DNA of 64,000 nucleotides from contig NZ_CP040709.1 in NCBI RefSeq assembly GCF_005952805.1, positions 1,426,001 through 1,490,000 of the forward strand, read 5' to 3'. Each line of letters starts with the position of its first letter. Position 1 is the stretch's first letter. Shown in pieces: positions 11,001 through 25,300 of this stretch. The notes under the pieces are model-generated. The model was not told the DNA's origin and did not search any database. It was given only the letters and a program-made list of their open reading frames with translations. The DNA comes from Inhella inkyongensis. GTDB lineage: Bacteria; Pseudomonadota; Gammaproteobacteria; Burkholderiales; Burkholderiaceae_C. The translations under genes and the position numbers were made by a program.

Positions 11001-12488
11001 ATGAGCGAAACTGCCAGCGCCCTGCCAGCCCTCAATGATGCCAGCCTGCTGCGAACGGCCGGTCTGATCGACGGCGAATGGGTGGGCGGCTCTAGCCCCT
11101 TGCGGGTTCATAACCCGGCCGACGGCAGCTTTTTGGCCGAAGTGGCGGGTCATGGCGTCGAGCAGGCTCAGGCCGCCCTGAACGCCGCGGAAAAGGCCCT
11201 TCCGGCCTGGCGTGCCCGCAGTGCGCGCGACCGCGGGCTGATGCTGAGCCGCTGGGCCCAGGCCTTGCGCAGCAATGCCGAGGACCTGGCTCGCATCATG
11301 ACGGCCGAGCAGGGCAAGCCACTGGCCGAGGCCAAGGCCGAGGTGGCCTACGCGGCCAGCTTCTTGGATTGGTACGCCGAAGAAGGCAAGCGGGTCTATG
11401 GCGAGACGGTGCCGGCGGCCGACCCCAGCAAACGCTACTGGATCTGGAAGCAGGCGGTGGGCGTGTGTGCTGCCATCACGCCCTGGAATTTCCCTCTGGC
11501 GATGATCACCCGCAAGGTGGCGCCGGCCCTGGCGGCCGGCTGTACGGTGATGGTCAAGCCGGCGGAACAGACCCCCTTGACCGCCCTGGCTTGCGCTGAG
11601 CTGGCCCTGCGCGCTGGGTTGCCCTCCGGGGTGTTGGCGGTGTTGCCGGCCACGGCCGAAGAGTCGGTGGCCGTCGGCAAGCTCTGGTGCGAGGCGCCGG
11701 CGGTGCGGCATCTGAGCTTCACCGGCTCCACCGAAGTCGGCCGACTGCTCGCCGCCCAGTGTGCGCCAACGCTCAAGCGCCTGTCGCTGGAGTTGGGCGG
11801 ACACGCGCCCTTCATCGTGTTTGATGACGCCGACCTGGACGCGGCGGTCGAAGGCGCGATGCAAAGCAAGTACCGCAATGCCGGCCAGACCTGCATCTGC
11901 GCCAATCGCTTCTATGTGCAGGCCGGGATTCATGACGCCTTTGTGGAGCGACTGGCCGAGCGGGTGGCCGCCTTGCAGATCGGACCCGGGCAAGAAGCCG
12001 GGGTGCAGGTCGGTCCGTTGATTGACGCCCAGGCCCTGGCCAAGGTGCGCGCCCATGTGGACGATGCCGTGGCTCAAGGCGCCACGCTGCGCAGCGGTGG
12101 GCAGGCCCGCGGCGATCTGGGCGCGATGTTCTTTGAGCCCACTTTGCTGACCGGCGTGACGGCGCGCATGCGCGTGGCCATCGAGGAAACCTTTGGGCCG
12201 GTGGCGGCGGTGCTCAAGTTCGAGACCGAGGCCCAGGCCATCGCGTTGGCCAATGCCACCGAATTTGGCCTGGCCAGCTATTTCTTCAGTCGCGACATCG
12301 GCCGCGTGATGCGGGTGGCTGAGGCGCTGGATTACGGCATGGTGGGCATCAATACCGGAGCCATCGGCAGCGCCGAAGCCCCCTTCGGCGGCATCAAGCA
12401 GAGTGGCTACGGCCGCGAAGGCGGGCATCAGGGCATTGATGAATACCTGGATCTGAAGACGGTCTGCCTGGGCGATCTGGCCCGCTGA
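11001..12488 (+). CDS. gabD: NAD(P)-dependent succinate-semialdehyde dehydrogenase family protein
   Basis: An aldehyde dehydrogenase of the GabD type, which oxidises succinate semialdehyde to succinate, the last step of the GABA shunt. It has 495 residues from MSETAS. Hallmarks are the cofactor/active-site Asn region TPWNFPLAMITRK, the SFTGSTEVGR loop, the general base Glu in LELGGHAPF, the catalytic Cys in GQTCICANRFY (C298), and the C-terminal GGIKQSGYGREGG. An ATG at 10992 would add three residues; 11001 is preferred by family N-termini. Substrate specificity toward succinate semialdehyde is inferred from the overall similarity, since glutarate semialdehyde enzymes look alike. The stop is 42 bases before the kinase start. 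Confidence 0.85.
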   Translation: MSETASALPALNDASLLRTAGLIDGEWVGGSSPLRVHNPADGSFLAEVAGHGVEQAQAALNAAEKALPAWRARSARDRGLMLSRWAQALRSNAEDLARIMTAEQGKPLAEAKAEVAYAASFLDWYAEEGKRVYGETVPAADPSKRYWIWKQAVGVCAAITPWNFPLAMITRKVAPALAAGCTVMVKPAEQTPLTALACAELALRAGLPSGVLAVLPATAEESVAVGKLWCEAPAVRHLSFTGSTEVGRLLAAQCAPTLKRLSLELGGHAPFIVFDDADLDAAVEGAMQSKYRNAGQTCICANRFYVQAGIHDAFVERLAERVAALQIGPGQEAGVQVGPLIDAQALAKVRAHVDDAVAQGATLRSGGQARGDLGAMFFEPTLLTGVTARMRVAIEETFGPVAAVLKFETEAQAIALANATEFGLASYFFSRDIGRVMRVAEALDYGMVGINTGAIGSAEAPFGGIKQSGYGREGGHQGIDEYLDLKTVCLGDLAR

Positions 12489-12530
12489 GTGCCGCTTAGA
12501 CTGGCTGCCCACCGCGTGCCAATCCACCGA

Positions 12531-17843
<5,313 letters not shown>

Positions 17844-17864
<21 letters not shown>

Positions 17865-18542
17865 CCATTCCGGCCCCGGAGGGGCTTCGATGACCTGGCT
17901 GTCCGGTAATTCCAAGCGCTGTGCATGCAGCCACAGCCGCTGCCGACCCAGATGCGCCGCCAGCGCTCGGTTCAGCGGCCCCTTGCCGTGGGTGGCGTCG
18001 CCGATCAACGGGTGAGCGATGTGCTTGCAGTGGCGCCGTATCTGGTGCCGTCGGCCCTGCAGCGGCTCCAACTCCAGCAAGGCCCCGCGGGTGTGCTCAA
18101 AGCCGGGCTGGGTGCGCACGGGCCAGCTCAGGCGCTGCAGCACCTGCCAGCGGGTCTGTGCCGGCAAGTGCGCTTGGCCAGCGCTGGGTTGCTCGGGGTC
18201 GCGCGCCAGCGGATGGTCGATCACACCCTGCTCGCCCTGCGGCCAGCCGCGCACCAGACCCAGATAGCGCTTGTGAATTTGCTCGTCTCGAAACCAGGCC
18301 CCCAGCAGGGCGGCGGCTGGCGCGCTGTGGGTCAGCAACAGCACCCCACTGGTGCCCTTGTCCAGCCGGTGCGCGGGGCTGAAGCGGCGGCCGAACTGAG
18401 CCTGCGCGCGCGCCAGCACGGTGTCGGCCTCGTGGGCGTCCAGCTGGCTGGGGTGCACCAGCAGGCCGGCCGGCTTGTCGATGGCGATCCAGCCCTCGCC
18501 TTCGGCCAGCAGGGGCAAGTCAGGAAAGGTCGCCGTCGACAT
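17844..18542 (-). CDS. truC: RluA-family pseudouridine synthase, TruC-like
   Basis: A 232-residue RNA pseudouridine synthase with the RluA-family catalytic motif AHRLDKGTSGVLLL (catalytic D61), N-terminal IDKPAGLLVHPS, and C-terminal GRRHQIRRHCKHIAHPLIGD. Short length and absence of an S4 domain match TruC, which modifies U65 of tRNA-Ile/Asp in E. coli; the target here is inferred. The start at 18542 lies inside the end of ychJ (23-base overlap); in-frame sequence further upstream is a shadow of ychJ. It is the last gene of a minus-strand trio. Confidence 0.85.
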
Positions 18543-18921
18543 AGAGCCAGACCCCGTCCACGCGCTCGAAGCGGCTGGTCTCCACCAGCCGGTGCGCCCG
18601 TCCACCCAGCTTACTGCGGGCCACGAAGTGGACCTCGGCATGGGTCGCGTCAAGCTGCGTGTGGCGGTGGACCTCCAAGCCCAGCCAGCGCAGTCCGGGC
18701 TCGTTGGGGCTGAGCCTGTCAGGCCGGGTGCGCGGGTGCCAGGTGGCGAGCAGATAGCTCAGCTGATCCCGCACAAAGGCGCTGTAACGGCTGCGCATCA
18801 AGGCCTCGGCGGTGGGCGCGCTGAGTGTGCCCGTTTCGGTAAACGTGCGGTGATAGCGGCCGCAGCAGGCGGCATAGCTTTGCGGGTGGCCGCAGGGGCA
18901 GGCGCCGTTCAGATCGCTCAT
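18520..18921 (-). CDS. YchJ-family protein with SEC-C zinc motif
   Basis: A 133-residue protein of the UPF0225/YchJ family. The N-terminus carries a SEC-C-like metal motif CPCGHPQSYAACCGRYH (C8, C10, C19, C20), then the family segments AEALMRSRYSAF, YLLATWHP and VHFVARSK with an NTF2-like fold expected. The biochemical role of the family is not established to my knowledge. Its ATG at 18921 overlaps the lipoprotein stop in ATGA, and its 3' end overlaps the pseudouridine synthase start, so the three genes appear co-translated. Confidence 0.88.
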   Translation of the reverse strand: MSDLNGACPCGHPQSYAACCGRYHRTFTETGTLSAPTAEALMRSRYSAFVRDQLSYLLATWHPRTRPDRLSPNEPGLRWLGLEVHRHTQLDATHAEVHFVARSKLGGRAHRLVETSRFERVDGVWLYVDGDLS

Positions 18922-20840
18922 CGCTTCATCGGCCCCAGGTAGTCGCGGCCCCAGGCCAGGCCGGTGACGAACAGGCTGCGGTCGATGCTGTTCTGGGTCT
19001 GACCGCCATGGAACCAGTTGAACCACAGACTGCGAATGCCCAGTTCACGGCAAGGGCGGATGCGTCCCGACTCGAAGCCCGGATCGTGCAAGGGCAGGGT
19101 GCGAAACACCATGCCTTCACGCTCGAAGACCAGGCGGCCATCGACCCAGGCGCGCAGGGCGCCGTCGGGTCTCCAGCCCTTGGGGTCGGCATGGTTCAGC
19201 TGCAGCTCGCATTCAATGCAGTACCACTGTCCGGCATAGAGCATGCCGCCCACGCCATCGCGCTGGCCCCAGCAGCTTTGCTCCACACGGTCGTTGACGT
19301 AGCGGTGGCCGACCGGCTGCTCATTCTGAAAGTCGTAGGTGTGAAAGCCTGGGCGCCAGCCGCCCTCGTCGGGGCCGCTGCCATTGCCGGCGTCGCATTC
19401 GGACCAGGCCAGGCGCATCTGCCAGCCCTTGTTGCCACCCGAACTGCCGCTTACGCCGCCATAGCTGGTTGCGTGGTCCGGCATGATGCCGAACTTGCCG
19501 CCGCGATCGGTCCAGACCGGGTTGCGTGCCGTTTGTGCGTGCTCTTGGCCGTGATAGACCTGATAGCGCACCTTGGGGTCGTGCGCGGCCTGGGGCGGCT
19601 CGGTCAGGCCCAGGCGCAGGTAGTAGCGCACGAACACGCGGTCCAATCGGCCGAATAAGGGCTCGGGCATGAAGATGCAGGCGTTCACCCCTGGCGTGCC
19701 CCCGTGGCCGACGATGGCGCCATCGTGCAGGTTCGGCGCGGCTGGCATGTGCACCCGCAGGGCACCCAGCCCAGGCGTCAGCGGGGCGAAGCCCTCGCCG
19801 CGATAGCCGGAATCGACCAGCCCCCACTGCGAGCGCGGGGTGCTGATGTTGACCCAGCGCCCCAAGCCTTTGTGGGGCAGCTTGCGGGTGTCGGGCGCGC
19901 CGCGATCCCAGATAGAAGGGTCGAACTCGCGTTCGGCCCAGGGATTGATCGACTCATTCAACACGAAGTCTTCGAATCGGCTGCCATCCACATAGCGGTG
20001 CACGCCGATGACTTGGGGGTGCTGGTCCAGATCGGCGTCCAGACGCTGCGCTTGCGCGCGCGCCAGGCCGTCACGCGCCGCCGGCAGGGTGTGGGTGGGG
20101 TCGAGCAGGAACCCTTCAACCCGCGCGCGGGCCTGGCCGGTCTGTGCCGTCAGGCTTAGCCCCAGGCGAGCCTCGCGCACGGCCTTGCGCGGGCGCTCGA
20201 ATTCGATGAAAACCGGCAACATCAGCTCGGGCGCGGCAGTCTGTGGCCGGCCAGGTTGCACGCTGGCCACCAGGCGGGCGCGCAGGCGTTCGCGTTCGCC
20301 GTCGGCGTAGACCACTGACAGCTGTGGCCCCCCCAGGCGCGGGTGGAGCGGGCCGCTGATCTTGAGCGTGCTGCCAGGGCTGTTGCGCAGCAGCAGGGCA
20401 CACCAGCGGTCTTGCTGCTGGGCCGCCTGCGCCAGGGCGGTGGCGTCGACAAATTCATGGCCCACCTGGCCGGGGGCGGGGGCCACGGTCTCCAAGCTGA
20501 ACCAGGGTGCGCTGCCCCATCGCAGCCCCTTGGCGTCGATCCAATCACCGCCGCGGCGCTCCCAAGTCCAGCCGCAATAGGCGTCCACATAGTCGGCACT
20601 CGGGCCATAGCGGTCCAAGGGCAGGGCTTGGCCCCCCGGCAGGCGAGAGGGCAGTTCGGCTTGCTGCAGTTGCTGGAACAGATAGCGTTGCTGCGAGCGA
20701 TAGGGGGAGCCTGGGCGCTCCGGCGGCAGTGCGGGCGCGGCGGCTGCGGCCGGCGCCGGGGCGGCATCGGTGGGTTCTTGGCGGCAGGCGGCCAAGCCGG
20801 GCAGGCCCAGGCTGGCGCCCAGTAGAGGGCGGCGCTTCAT
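18918..20840 (-). CDS. Large exported lipoprotein, unknown function
   Basis: A 640-residue protein starting MKRRPLLGASLGLPGLAAC: a twin-arginine-like KRR, a hydrophobic stretch and a lipobox with C19, so export and lipidation are likely. An Ala/Pro linker (about 26-45) follows. The long remainder is rich in Trp, Tyr, Gly and Asp and contains segments such as WERRGGDW, GHGGTPGVNA, YHGQEHAQT and GGWRPGFHTYDF that look like a carbohydrate-active or lectin-type beta fold, but I cannot assign a family. The ATG at 20840 is preferred over in-frame sequence extending into the opposite uvrD gene. It is divergent from uvrD with only 46 bases between. Function is unknown; polysaccharide binding or lysis is a guess. 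Confidence 0.8.
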   Translation of the reverse strand: MKRRPLLGASLGLPGLAACRQEPTDAAPAPAAAAAPALPPERPGSPYRSQQRYLFQQLQQAELPSRLPGGQALPLDRYGPSADYVDAYCGWTWERRGGDWIDAKGLRWGSAPWFSLETVAPAPGQVGHEFVDATALAQAAQQQDRWCALLLRNSPGSTLKISGPLHPRLGGPQLSVVYADGERERLRARLVASVQPGRPQTAAPELMLPVFIEFERPRKAVREARLGLSLTAQTGQARARVEGFLLDPTHTLPAARDGLARAQAQRLDADLDQHPQVIGVHRYVDGSRFEDFVLNESINPWAEREFDPSIWDRGAPDTRKLPHKGLGRWVNISTPRSQWGLVDSGYRGEGFAPLTPGLGALRVHMPAAPNLHDGAIVGHGGTPGVNACIFMPEPLFGRLDRVFVRYYLRLGLTEPPQAAHDPKVRYQVYHGQEHAQTARNPVWTDRGGKFGIMPDHATSYGGVSGSSGGNKGWQMRLAWSECDAGNGSGPDEGGWRPGFHTYDFQNEQPVGHRYVNDRVEQSCWGQRDGVGGMLYAGQWYCIECELQLNHADPKGWRPDGALRAWVDGRLVFEREGMVFRTLPLHDPGFESGRIRPCRELGIRSLWFNWFHGGQTQNSIDRSLFVTGLAWGRDYLGPMKR

Positions 20841-20886
20841 GCGCGGCAATGTACGTCCGCCCGAGGCAACGACAATCCGCCCCCTC

Positions 20887-23235
20887 ATGAATTCGACACT
20901 TCTTGCCCACCTCAACCCCGAACAACTCGCCGCCGTGACGCTCGGTGCGGAGCCCGGGCTCATCCTCGCCGGTGCGGGCTCGGGCAAGACCCGGGTGCTG
21001 ACCACCCGCATCGCCTGGCTGCTGAGTCAGGGCCATGTGGGCCCAGGGGGCGTGATGGCCGTGACCTTTACCAACAAGGCCGCCAAGGAGATGCAGACCC
21101 GCCTGGCCGCGATGCTGCCCTACAACGTGCGCGGCATGTGGATTGGCACCTTCCACGGCCTGTGCCATCGCTTCCTGCGCGCGCATTGGAAGGCCGCCGG
21201 ACTGCCCCAGGGCTTCCAGATCCTGGACAGCAGCGACACGGTGGCCGCGGTCAAGCGCGTCATCAAGGCCATGAACCTGGACGAGGAGCGTTTCATCCCT
21301 AAGGCCGTGGCCCACACCATCGCCCATTGGAAGGAAGACGCCGCCCGGCCCAAGGACGTGCTGGCGCGCGATCCGCAAGAGATGAAGATGGTGGAGATCT
21401 ATGCCGCCTATGACGCGCAATGCCAGCGCGAGGGTGTGGTGGACTTTGCCGAGCTGATGCTGCGCGTCTACGAGCTGATGCGCGATGACGCCGCGCTGCG
21501 ACAGCATTACCAGGCGCGCTTCCAGCACATCCTGGTCGATGAATTCCAGGACACCAACAAGCTGCAGTACGCCTGGCTCAAGCTCTTTGCACCACCGGGC
21601 GGGCGCGGCGCCGTGTTCGCGGTGGGCGACGACGACCAGAGCATCTACGCCTTTCGCGGCGCCCAGGTGGGCAATATGCATGCCTTCGAGCGCGAGTACG
21701 GGGTGCGTCGCTTGATCAAGCTGGAGCAGAACTACCGCAGCTGCGGCCACATCCTGGACTGCGCCAATCACCTGATCGATCACAACCAGAAGCGTCTGGG
21801 CAAGACCCTGCGTACCGACGCCGGCCAGGGCGAACCGCTGCGCGTGTTCGAGGCCCCCAGCGACTTCGAGGAGGCGCGTTGGGTGTTGGAAGAGGCGCAG
21901 AGCCTGCACCGTGGGGGTCTGGCGCGTGCGGAGATCGCCATCCTCTACCGCAGTAATGCGCAGAGCCGGGTGATCGAGTCGGCGCTCTTCAATGCGGGCA
22001 TCCCTTACCGCGTGTATGGCGGACTGCGCTTTTTCGAGCGCGCCGAAGTCAAGCACGCGTTGGCCTACCTGCGCCTCTTGGAGAACGTCAACGACGACAC
22101 CAGCTTCCTGCGCGTGGTGAACTTCCCGGCCCGCGCCATCGGCGCGCGCACGGTGGAGCAGCTGCAGGACGCGGCCAAAGCCAGTGGGCGCAGCCTCTGG
22201 CAGTCGGTCTCGGCGCTCTCGGGCCGGGCCGGCGTCAGCCTGCAAAAGTTCATCGAGTTGATCGAAGGCCTGCGCCGCGCCACCGAGGGCCAGACCCTGC
22301 GCGCCATCGTTGAGCACGTGGTCGAGGGCTCGGGCCTGGCCGCGCACTACCGCAGCGACAAGGACGGCGCCGAGCGTCTGGAGAACCTGGAGGAACTGAT
22401 CACCGCGGCCGAGAGCTTTGTGACGCAGGAAGGCTTTGGCAAGGACGCGGTGGCGCTGCCGGTGGACGAACTGGGGGTCAACGGCCAACTCGGGCCTGGC
22501 CTCACCCCCGACGCCGACACCGGCGAGATCATGAGCCCGCTGGCCGCCTTCCTGACGCATGCCAGCCTCGAGTCGGGTGAGAACCAGGCGATTGCCGGGG
22601 CGGATGCGCTGCAACTGATGACCATCCACGCTGCCAAGGGCCTGGAGTTCGACGCGGTGTTCCTGACCGGCCTGGAGGAGGGCTTGTTCCCGAACGAGCG
22701 CGCGCTGCAGGACTTTGACGGCCTGGAGGAAGAGCGCCGCCTGATGTATGTGGCCATCACCCGCGCGCGCAAGCGCCTGCATTTAAGTCTGGCGCAAAGC
22801 CGCATGCTGCACGGGCAAACGCGCTACCACGTGCGCAGCCGCTTCCTGGCCGAGCTGCCCGAGGCCAGCCTGAAGTGGCTCAGCCCCAAGCAGGGCGGCT
22901 TTGGCAGCGGTTTTGAGCGCGATTACGCCAATGCTTGGCAGCGCGGCAGCGGTCTTTCCGGCGTGGTGGGTGCAGGGCGTGGTGGCGAAGCACGCGGTGG
23001 ATGGCCGGCGCCCAAGCCGGCCGCTTGGCAGCAGGCCGTGGCCGCGCCGGTGCCCAAGAAGGCCGAGCATGACAGTGGGCTGCGCGTGGGCCAGGCGGTG
23101 TTCCACAACAAGTTTGGCGAGGGCGTGGTGCTGACCCTGGAAGGAGCGGGTGCCGACGCGCGCGCCCACATTCAGTTCGGGCGGCATGGGGCCAAGTGGT
23201 TGGCGCTTTCGGTGGCCAAGCTCACACCGATCTGA
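20887..23235 (+). CDS. uvrD: UvrD/PcrA-type ATP-dependent DNA helicase II
   Basis: A 782-residue superfamily 1A 3'-5' helicase for nucleotide excision and mismatch repair. Motifs in order: Q-motif LNPEQLAAV, motif I AGAGSGKTR, Ia TFTNKAAKEM, II VDEFQDTN, III GDDDQSIYAFRGA, IV YRSCGHIL region, V IHAAKGLEFDAVF, VI YVAITRARKRL. The C-terminus (about 725-782) ends in a Tudor-like RNA-polymerase-binding type segment (VFHNKFGEGVVL). The start is at MNSTLLAHLN. GACAAT lies 10 bases upstream of the ATG and no Shine-Dalgarno is visible, so a very short leader or leaderless mRNA is possible. Confidence 0.95.
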   Translation: MNSTLLAHLNPEQLAAVTLGAEPGLILAGAGSGKTRVLTTRIAWLLSQGHVGPGGVMAVTFTNKAAKEMQTRLAAMLPYNVRGMWIGTFHGLCHRFLRAHWKAAGLPQGFQILDSSDTVAAVKRVIKAMNLDEERFIPKAVAHTIAHWKEDAARPKDVLARDPQEMKMVEIYAAYDAQCQREGVVDFAELMLRVYELMRDDAALRQHYQARFQHILVDEFQDTNKLQYAWLKLFAPPGGRGAVFAVGDDDQSIYAFRGAQVGNMHAFEREYGVRRLIKLEQNYRSCGHILDCANHLIDHNQKRLGKTLRTDAGQGEPLRVFEAPSDFEEARWVLEEAQSLHRGGLARAEIAILYRSNAQSRVIESALFNAGIPYRVYGGLRFFERAEVKHALAYLRLLENVNDDTSFLRVVNFPARAIGARTVEQLQDAAKASGRSLWQSVSALSGRAGVSLQKFIELIEGLRRATEGQTLRAIVEHVVEGSGLAAHYRSDKDGAERLENLEELITAAESFVTQEGFGKDAVALPVDELGVNGQLGPGLTPDADTGEIMSPLAAFLTHASLESGENQAIAGADALQLMTIHAAKGLEFDAVFLTGLEEGLFPNERALQDFDGLEEERRLMYVAITRARKRLHLSLAQSRMLHGQTRYHVRSRFLAELPEASLKWLSPKQGGFGSGFERDYANAWQRGSGLSGVVGAGRGGEARGGWPAPKPAAWQQAVAAPVPKKAEHDSGLRVGQAVFHNKFGEGVVLTLEGAGADARAHIQFGRHGAKWLALSVAKLTPI

Positions 23236-23237
23236 GC

Positions 23238-23810
23238 ATGAACCTGCCAGCCTTCGCTCGCAGCCGCCGCATCGAAATCGTCGGTCCGCTCGCGCGTTGG
23301 CCCGAGGAGCATGTGCATTGGCGTGCGCGGCTGCGCGGGCTCTTGCCCGAGCCGGCGTTCGAGATCGAATCCATCGGCTCCACGGCGGTGCCCGGCCTGG
23401 CGGCCAAGGATGTGATTGATCTGCAACTGGGCGTGCCCTCGCTGGATGGCGCACTGCCATGGCGCGAGCGCCTGTGGGCGGCGGGCTGGCAGCGCGGGCG
23501 CGAATGGGTGATGGACGAGGGGGCCGCGCCCGGCCGCAAGCTCTACTTCCGAGAACCCGAGGGCGAGCGGCGCGTGCATCTGCATGTGCGCGAGATTGGC
23601 AGTGCCAACCATCGCTTTGCGCTCTTGATGCGCGACTACCTGTGCGCGCAGCCTGAAGCCGCAGTCCAGTACGAACAGATCAAGCGCCGTGCGGCTGCGC
23701 TTTTTCCCGAACAGGTGGATGGGTATCTGTGGCTCAAGGAGCCGGTGTTTCAGTTGATCGGATTGGCGGCGGAGCAGTGGGCGGTGAGGGTTGGGTGGCG
23801 ATCGGCTTGA
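23238..23810 (+). CDS. GrpB/UPF0157 nucleotidyltransferase-fold family protein
   Basis: A 190-residue protein of the GrpB family, recognised by IESIGSTAVPGLAAKDVIDLQLGV (quoted in two parts: IESIGSTAVPGL and AAKDVIDLQLGV), REWVMDEG, YFREPEGERRVHLHVRE and the C-terminal YEQIKRRAA. The family has a nucleotidyltransferase-like core; substrates are not established for most members. It starts two bases after the uvrD stop, so it is probably co-transcribed with it. The N-terminus from MNLPAFARSRRIEIV fits the family better than an upstream in-frame start inside uvrD. Confidence 0.88.
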   Translation: MNLPAFARSRRIEIVGPLARWPEEHVHWRARLRGLLPEPAFEIESIGSTAVPGLAAKDVIDLQLGVPSLDGALPWRERLWAAGWQRGREWVMDEGAAPGRKLYFREPEGERRVHLHVREIGSANHRFALLMRDYLCAQPEAAVQYEQIKRRAAALFPEQVDGYLWLKEPVFQLIGLAAEQWAVRVGWRSA

Positions 23811-23867
23811 ATCCCACCGTTTGCTGCCAGCCAAGACCCCTCGGGCTGCAGCGTGTCGAGCAACCGA

Positions 23868-24446
23868 CTATCCAGAGTCAGGTCCATGGAGGTTCGAATC
23901 TGGAGCCCGCCTGCTAAGAGCCTGCACCAACCCCGCCAACACGCCGTCCAGCGCGGGCTTGAAGACAGGTGCCGCTTCCAGCTGGTCCAGGGCCAAGCCA
24001 CAGGCTTCCAGCGTCGACAACTGATGCCCCGCGTGCGCCTTGCGCACCGTGTAGGCGCTGCTTGGCAGTGTTTCAAGGTGCACCCGCGGCAGGGCTTGCA
24101 GCCAGGGGTTGCGGTGCAGCAGCAGGCGGCTTTTGCGCCAGCTGCCATCCAGCGCGTAGAGGCGCAGGCGCTGCGCAGGGACGTCGGGGGCGAGCAAGGA
24201 TTCACCGCCGGGATAAAGCAGGGCCTCGATGCGCTGCTCCGGGTTGGGCAGTGGGGCGAAGACCTCGCCGACCTCCAAGCGGCAGCGGTTTAGCGACAGG
24301 GCCAGCAAGCGCGCGGTGCCCTTGACTTCGAATTGCTCCAGTGGGTGCTGGAGGATCACCAGTTCGGTGTCGTGCTGCAAGGGCGGCTGCAGGGCGAGCG
24401 CGCACAGGCAGCGCGCGCGCAGGCAGCGTGGGCAGTGGCGACTCAA
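23868..24446 (-). CDS. DTW-domain protein, probable tRNA aminocarboxypropyltransferase
   Basis: A 192-residue DTW-family protein. Family members (TapT/TuaA) add an aminocarboxypropyl group from SAM to tRNA uridine 47. Seen here: an N-terminal four-Cys metal site in HCPRCLRARCLC, HDTELVILQHPLE, the core LDGSWRKSRLLL in place of the canonical DTW tripeptide, and NPWLQALPRV. The start is inferred as a TTG at 24446, overlapping the stop of the membrane-protein gene (TTGA), because the Cys cluster is the conserved N-terminus and no ATG lies in between. The C-terminal 30 residues are less conserved. Last gene of the thrB operon. Confidence 0.82.
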   Translation of the reverse strand: MSRHCPRCLRARCLCALALQPPLQHDTELVILQHPLEQFEVKGTARLLALSLNRCRLEVGEVFAPLPNPEQRIEALLYPGGESLLAPDVPAQRLRLYALDGSWRKSRLLLHRNPWLQALPRVHLETLPSSAYTVRKAHAGHQLSTLEACGLALDQLEAAPVFKPALDGVLAGLVQALSRRAPDSNLHGPDSG

Positions 24447-25300
24447 GCCTGAACCGGCGGCGCCGGTTCGACCTCGGCTGCGACGAAGCGGAAGCTGTCT
24501 ACGAACATGAAATAGAGGCCGGCATAAAACACCGAGGCCAGGAACAGGGTCAGCGGCATCACCAGCAAAGGCAACAGGCCAGGGGCGCCAAAGAGGCCGG
24601 CCACCAGCGCGAGTGCCAGCGAGGCGGCCAGGAGCAGGCCCAGCCATGCCAGGCCGTTGAGTGCAAAGGCGGCCTTGTTGCGCCACACGCCGAGGGTGCT
24701 GGAAAAGAGCGCCTGCAGGGCGCCCTGACCGCCCCAATGCACCAGGGCCGGAGCGTGCCAGAAGGGGATTGAGATCAGCAGCACGCCGCCTAGGCGGACC
24801 AAGGCGGCCCAGAAGAAGTTGGGATCGGCTAGCGCGGCGGCCAATGCGGCCTCAGCGGCCTTCTGGCTGGCGCTGTCTTGCCCGGCCTGCGCCAGGGCCT
24901 CTTGCAGGGCATCAAAGCGGCCGCCGTCGATCCAATTGCCCAGGCTCATCACCGACACGGTGCAGATCACATAGAGCAGGCCGATGCGCAGTTGTGCGTG
25001 GCTGCGTTCACGGGTCAGCTTGAAGGGCTGGGCCAGGACTTGCCAGCTGGGCATCCGCTTTTGCAGCAGCTGATGGGCGCTGAGCATGAAGGCCAGCGAA
25101 ACCAGGGGCAGGGCGGCCAGGCCCAGCAGGGCGCCCACCAACCCCAACACCTGCAGCAGGGCGGCCATCAGCAAAAACAGTGCGAGCAGGGACGATAGAG
25201 CCAGTGGCGCTTGGCGAAACACCTGCCAGCCCAGTTGGATCCAGCGCAGGCCTTGAGCGGCGGGCGCCTGGTGCAAGGTGAGTTTGAGGGCGGTGCTCAT
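24443..25300 (-). CDS. BPSS1780-family integral membrane protein
   Basis: A 285-residue membrane protein with about six hydrophobic helices (around residues 37-58, 58-75, 100-120, 163-183, 213-235, 238-265). It fits the BPSS1780 family found next to thrB in Burkholderiales; no biochemical role is known to me. The ATG overlaps the thrB stop in ATGA. N-terminus MSTALKLTLHQAPAAQGLRW, with the family's conserved W and Q after a short amphipathic lead, and C-terminal FYAGLYFMFVDSFR are characteristic. Confidence 0.78.
   Translation of the reverse strand: MSTALKLTLHQAPAAQGLRWIQLGWQVFRQAPLALSSLLALFLLMAALLQVLGLVGALLGLAALPLVSLAFMLSAHQLLQKRMPSWQVLAQPFKLTRERSHAQLRIGLLYVICTVSVMSLGNWIDGGRFDALQEALAQAGQDSASQKAAEAALAAALADPNFFWAALVRLGGVLLISIPFWHAPALVHWGGQGALQALFSSTLGVWRNKAAFALNGLAWLGLLLAASLALALVAGLFGAPGLLPLLVMPLTLFLASVFYAGLYFMFVDSFRFVAAEVEPAPPVQA

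Noticed and set aside
8027..11038. 1,003-codon frame on the plus strand opposite alaS
   Set aside because: alaS on the minus strand has full synthetase motifs; this long frame is a GC-rich antisense shadow with Ala/Gly/His-rich low-complexity sequence.
20545..22782. 745-codon minus-strand frame opposite uvrD
   Set aside because: Overlaps the helicase motifs on the other strand and runs into the lipoprotein gene; no recognisable protein.
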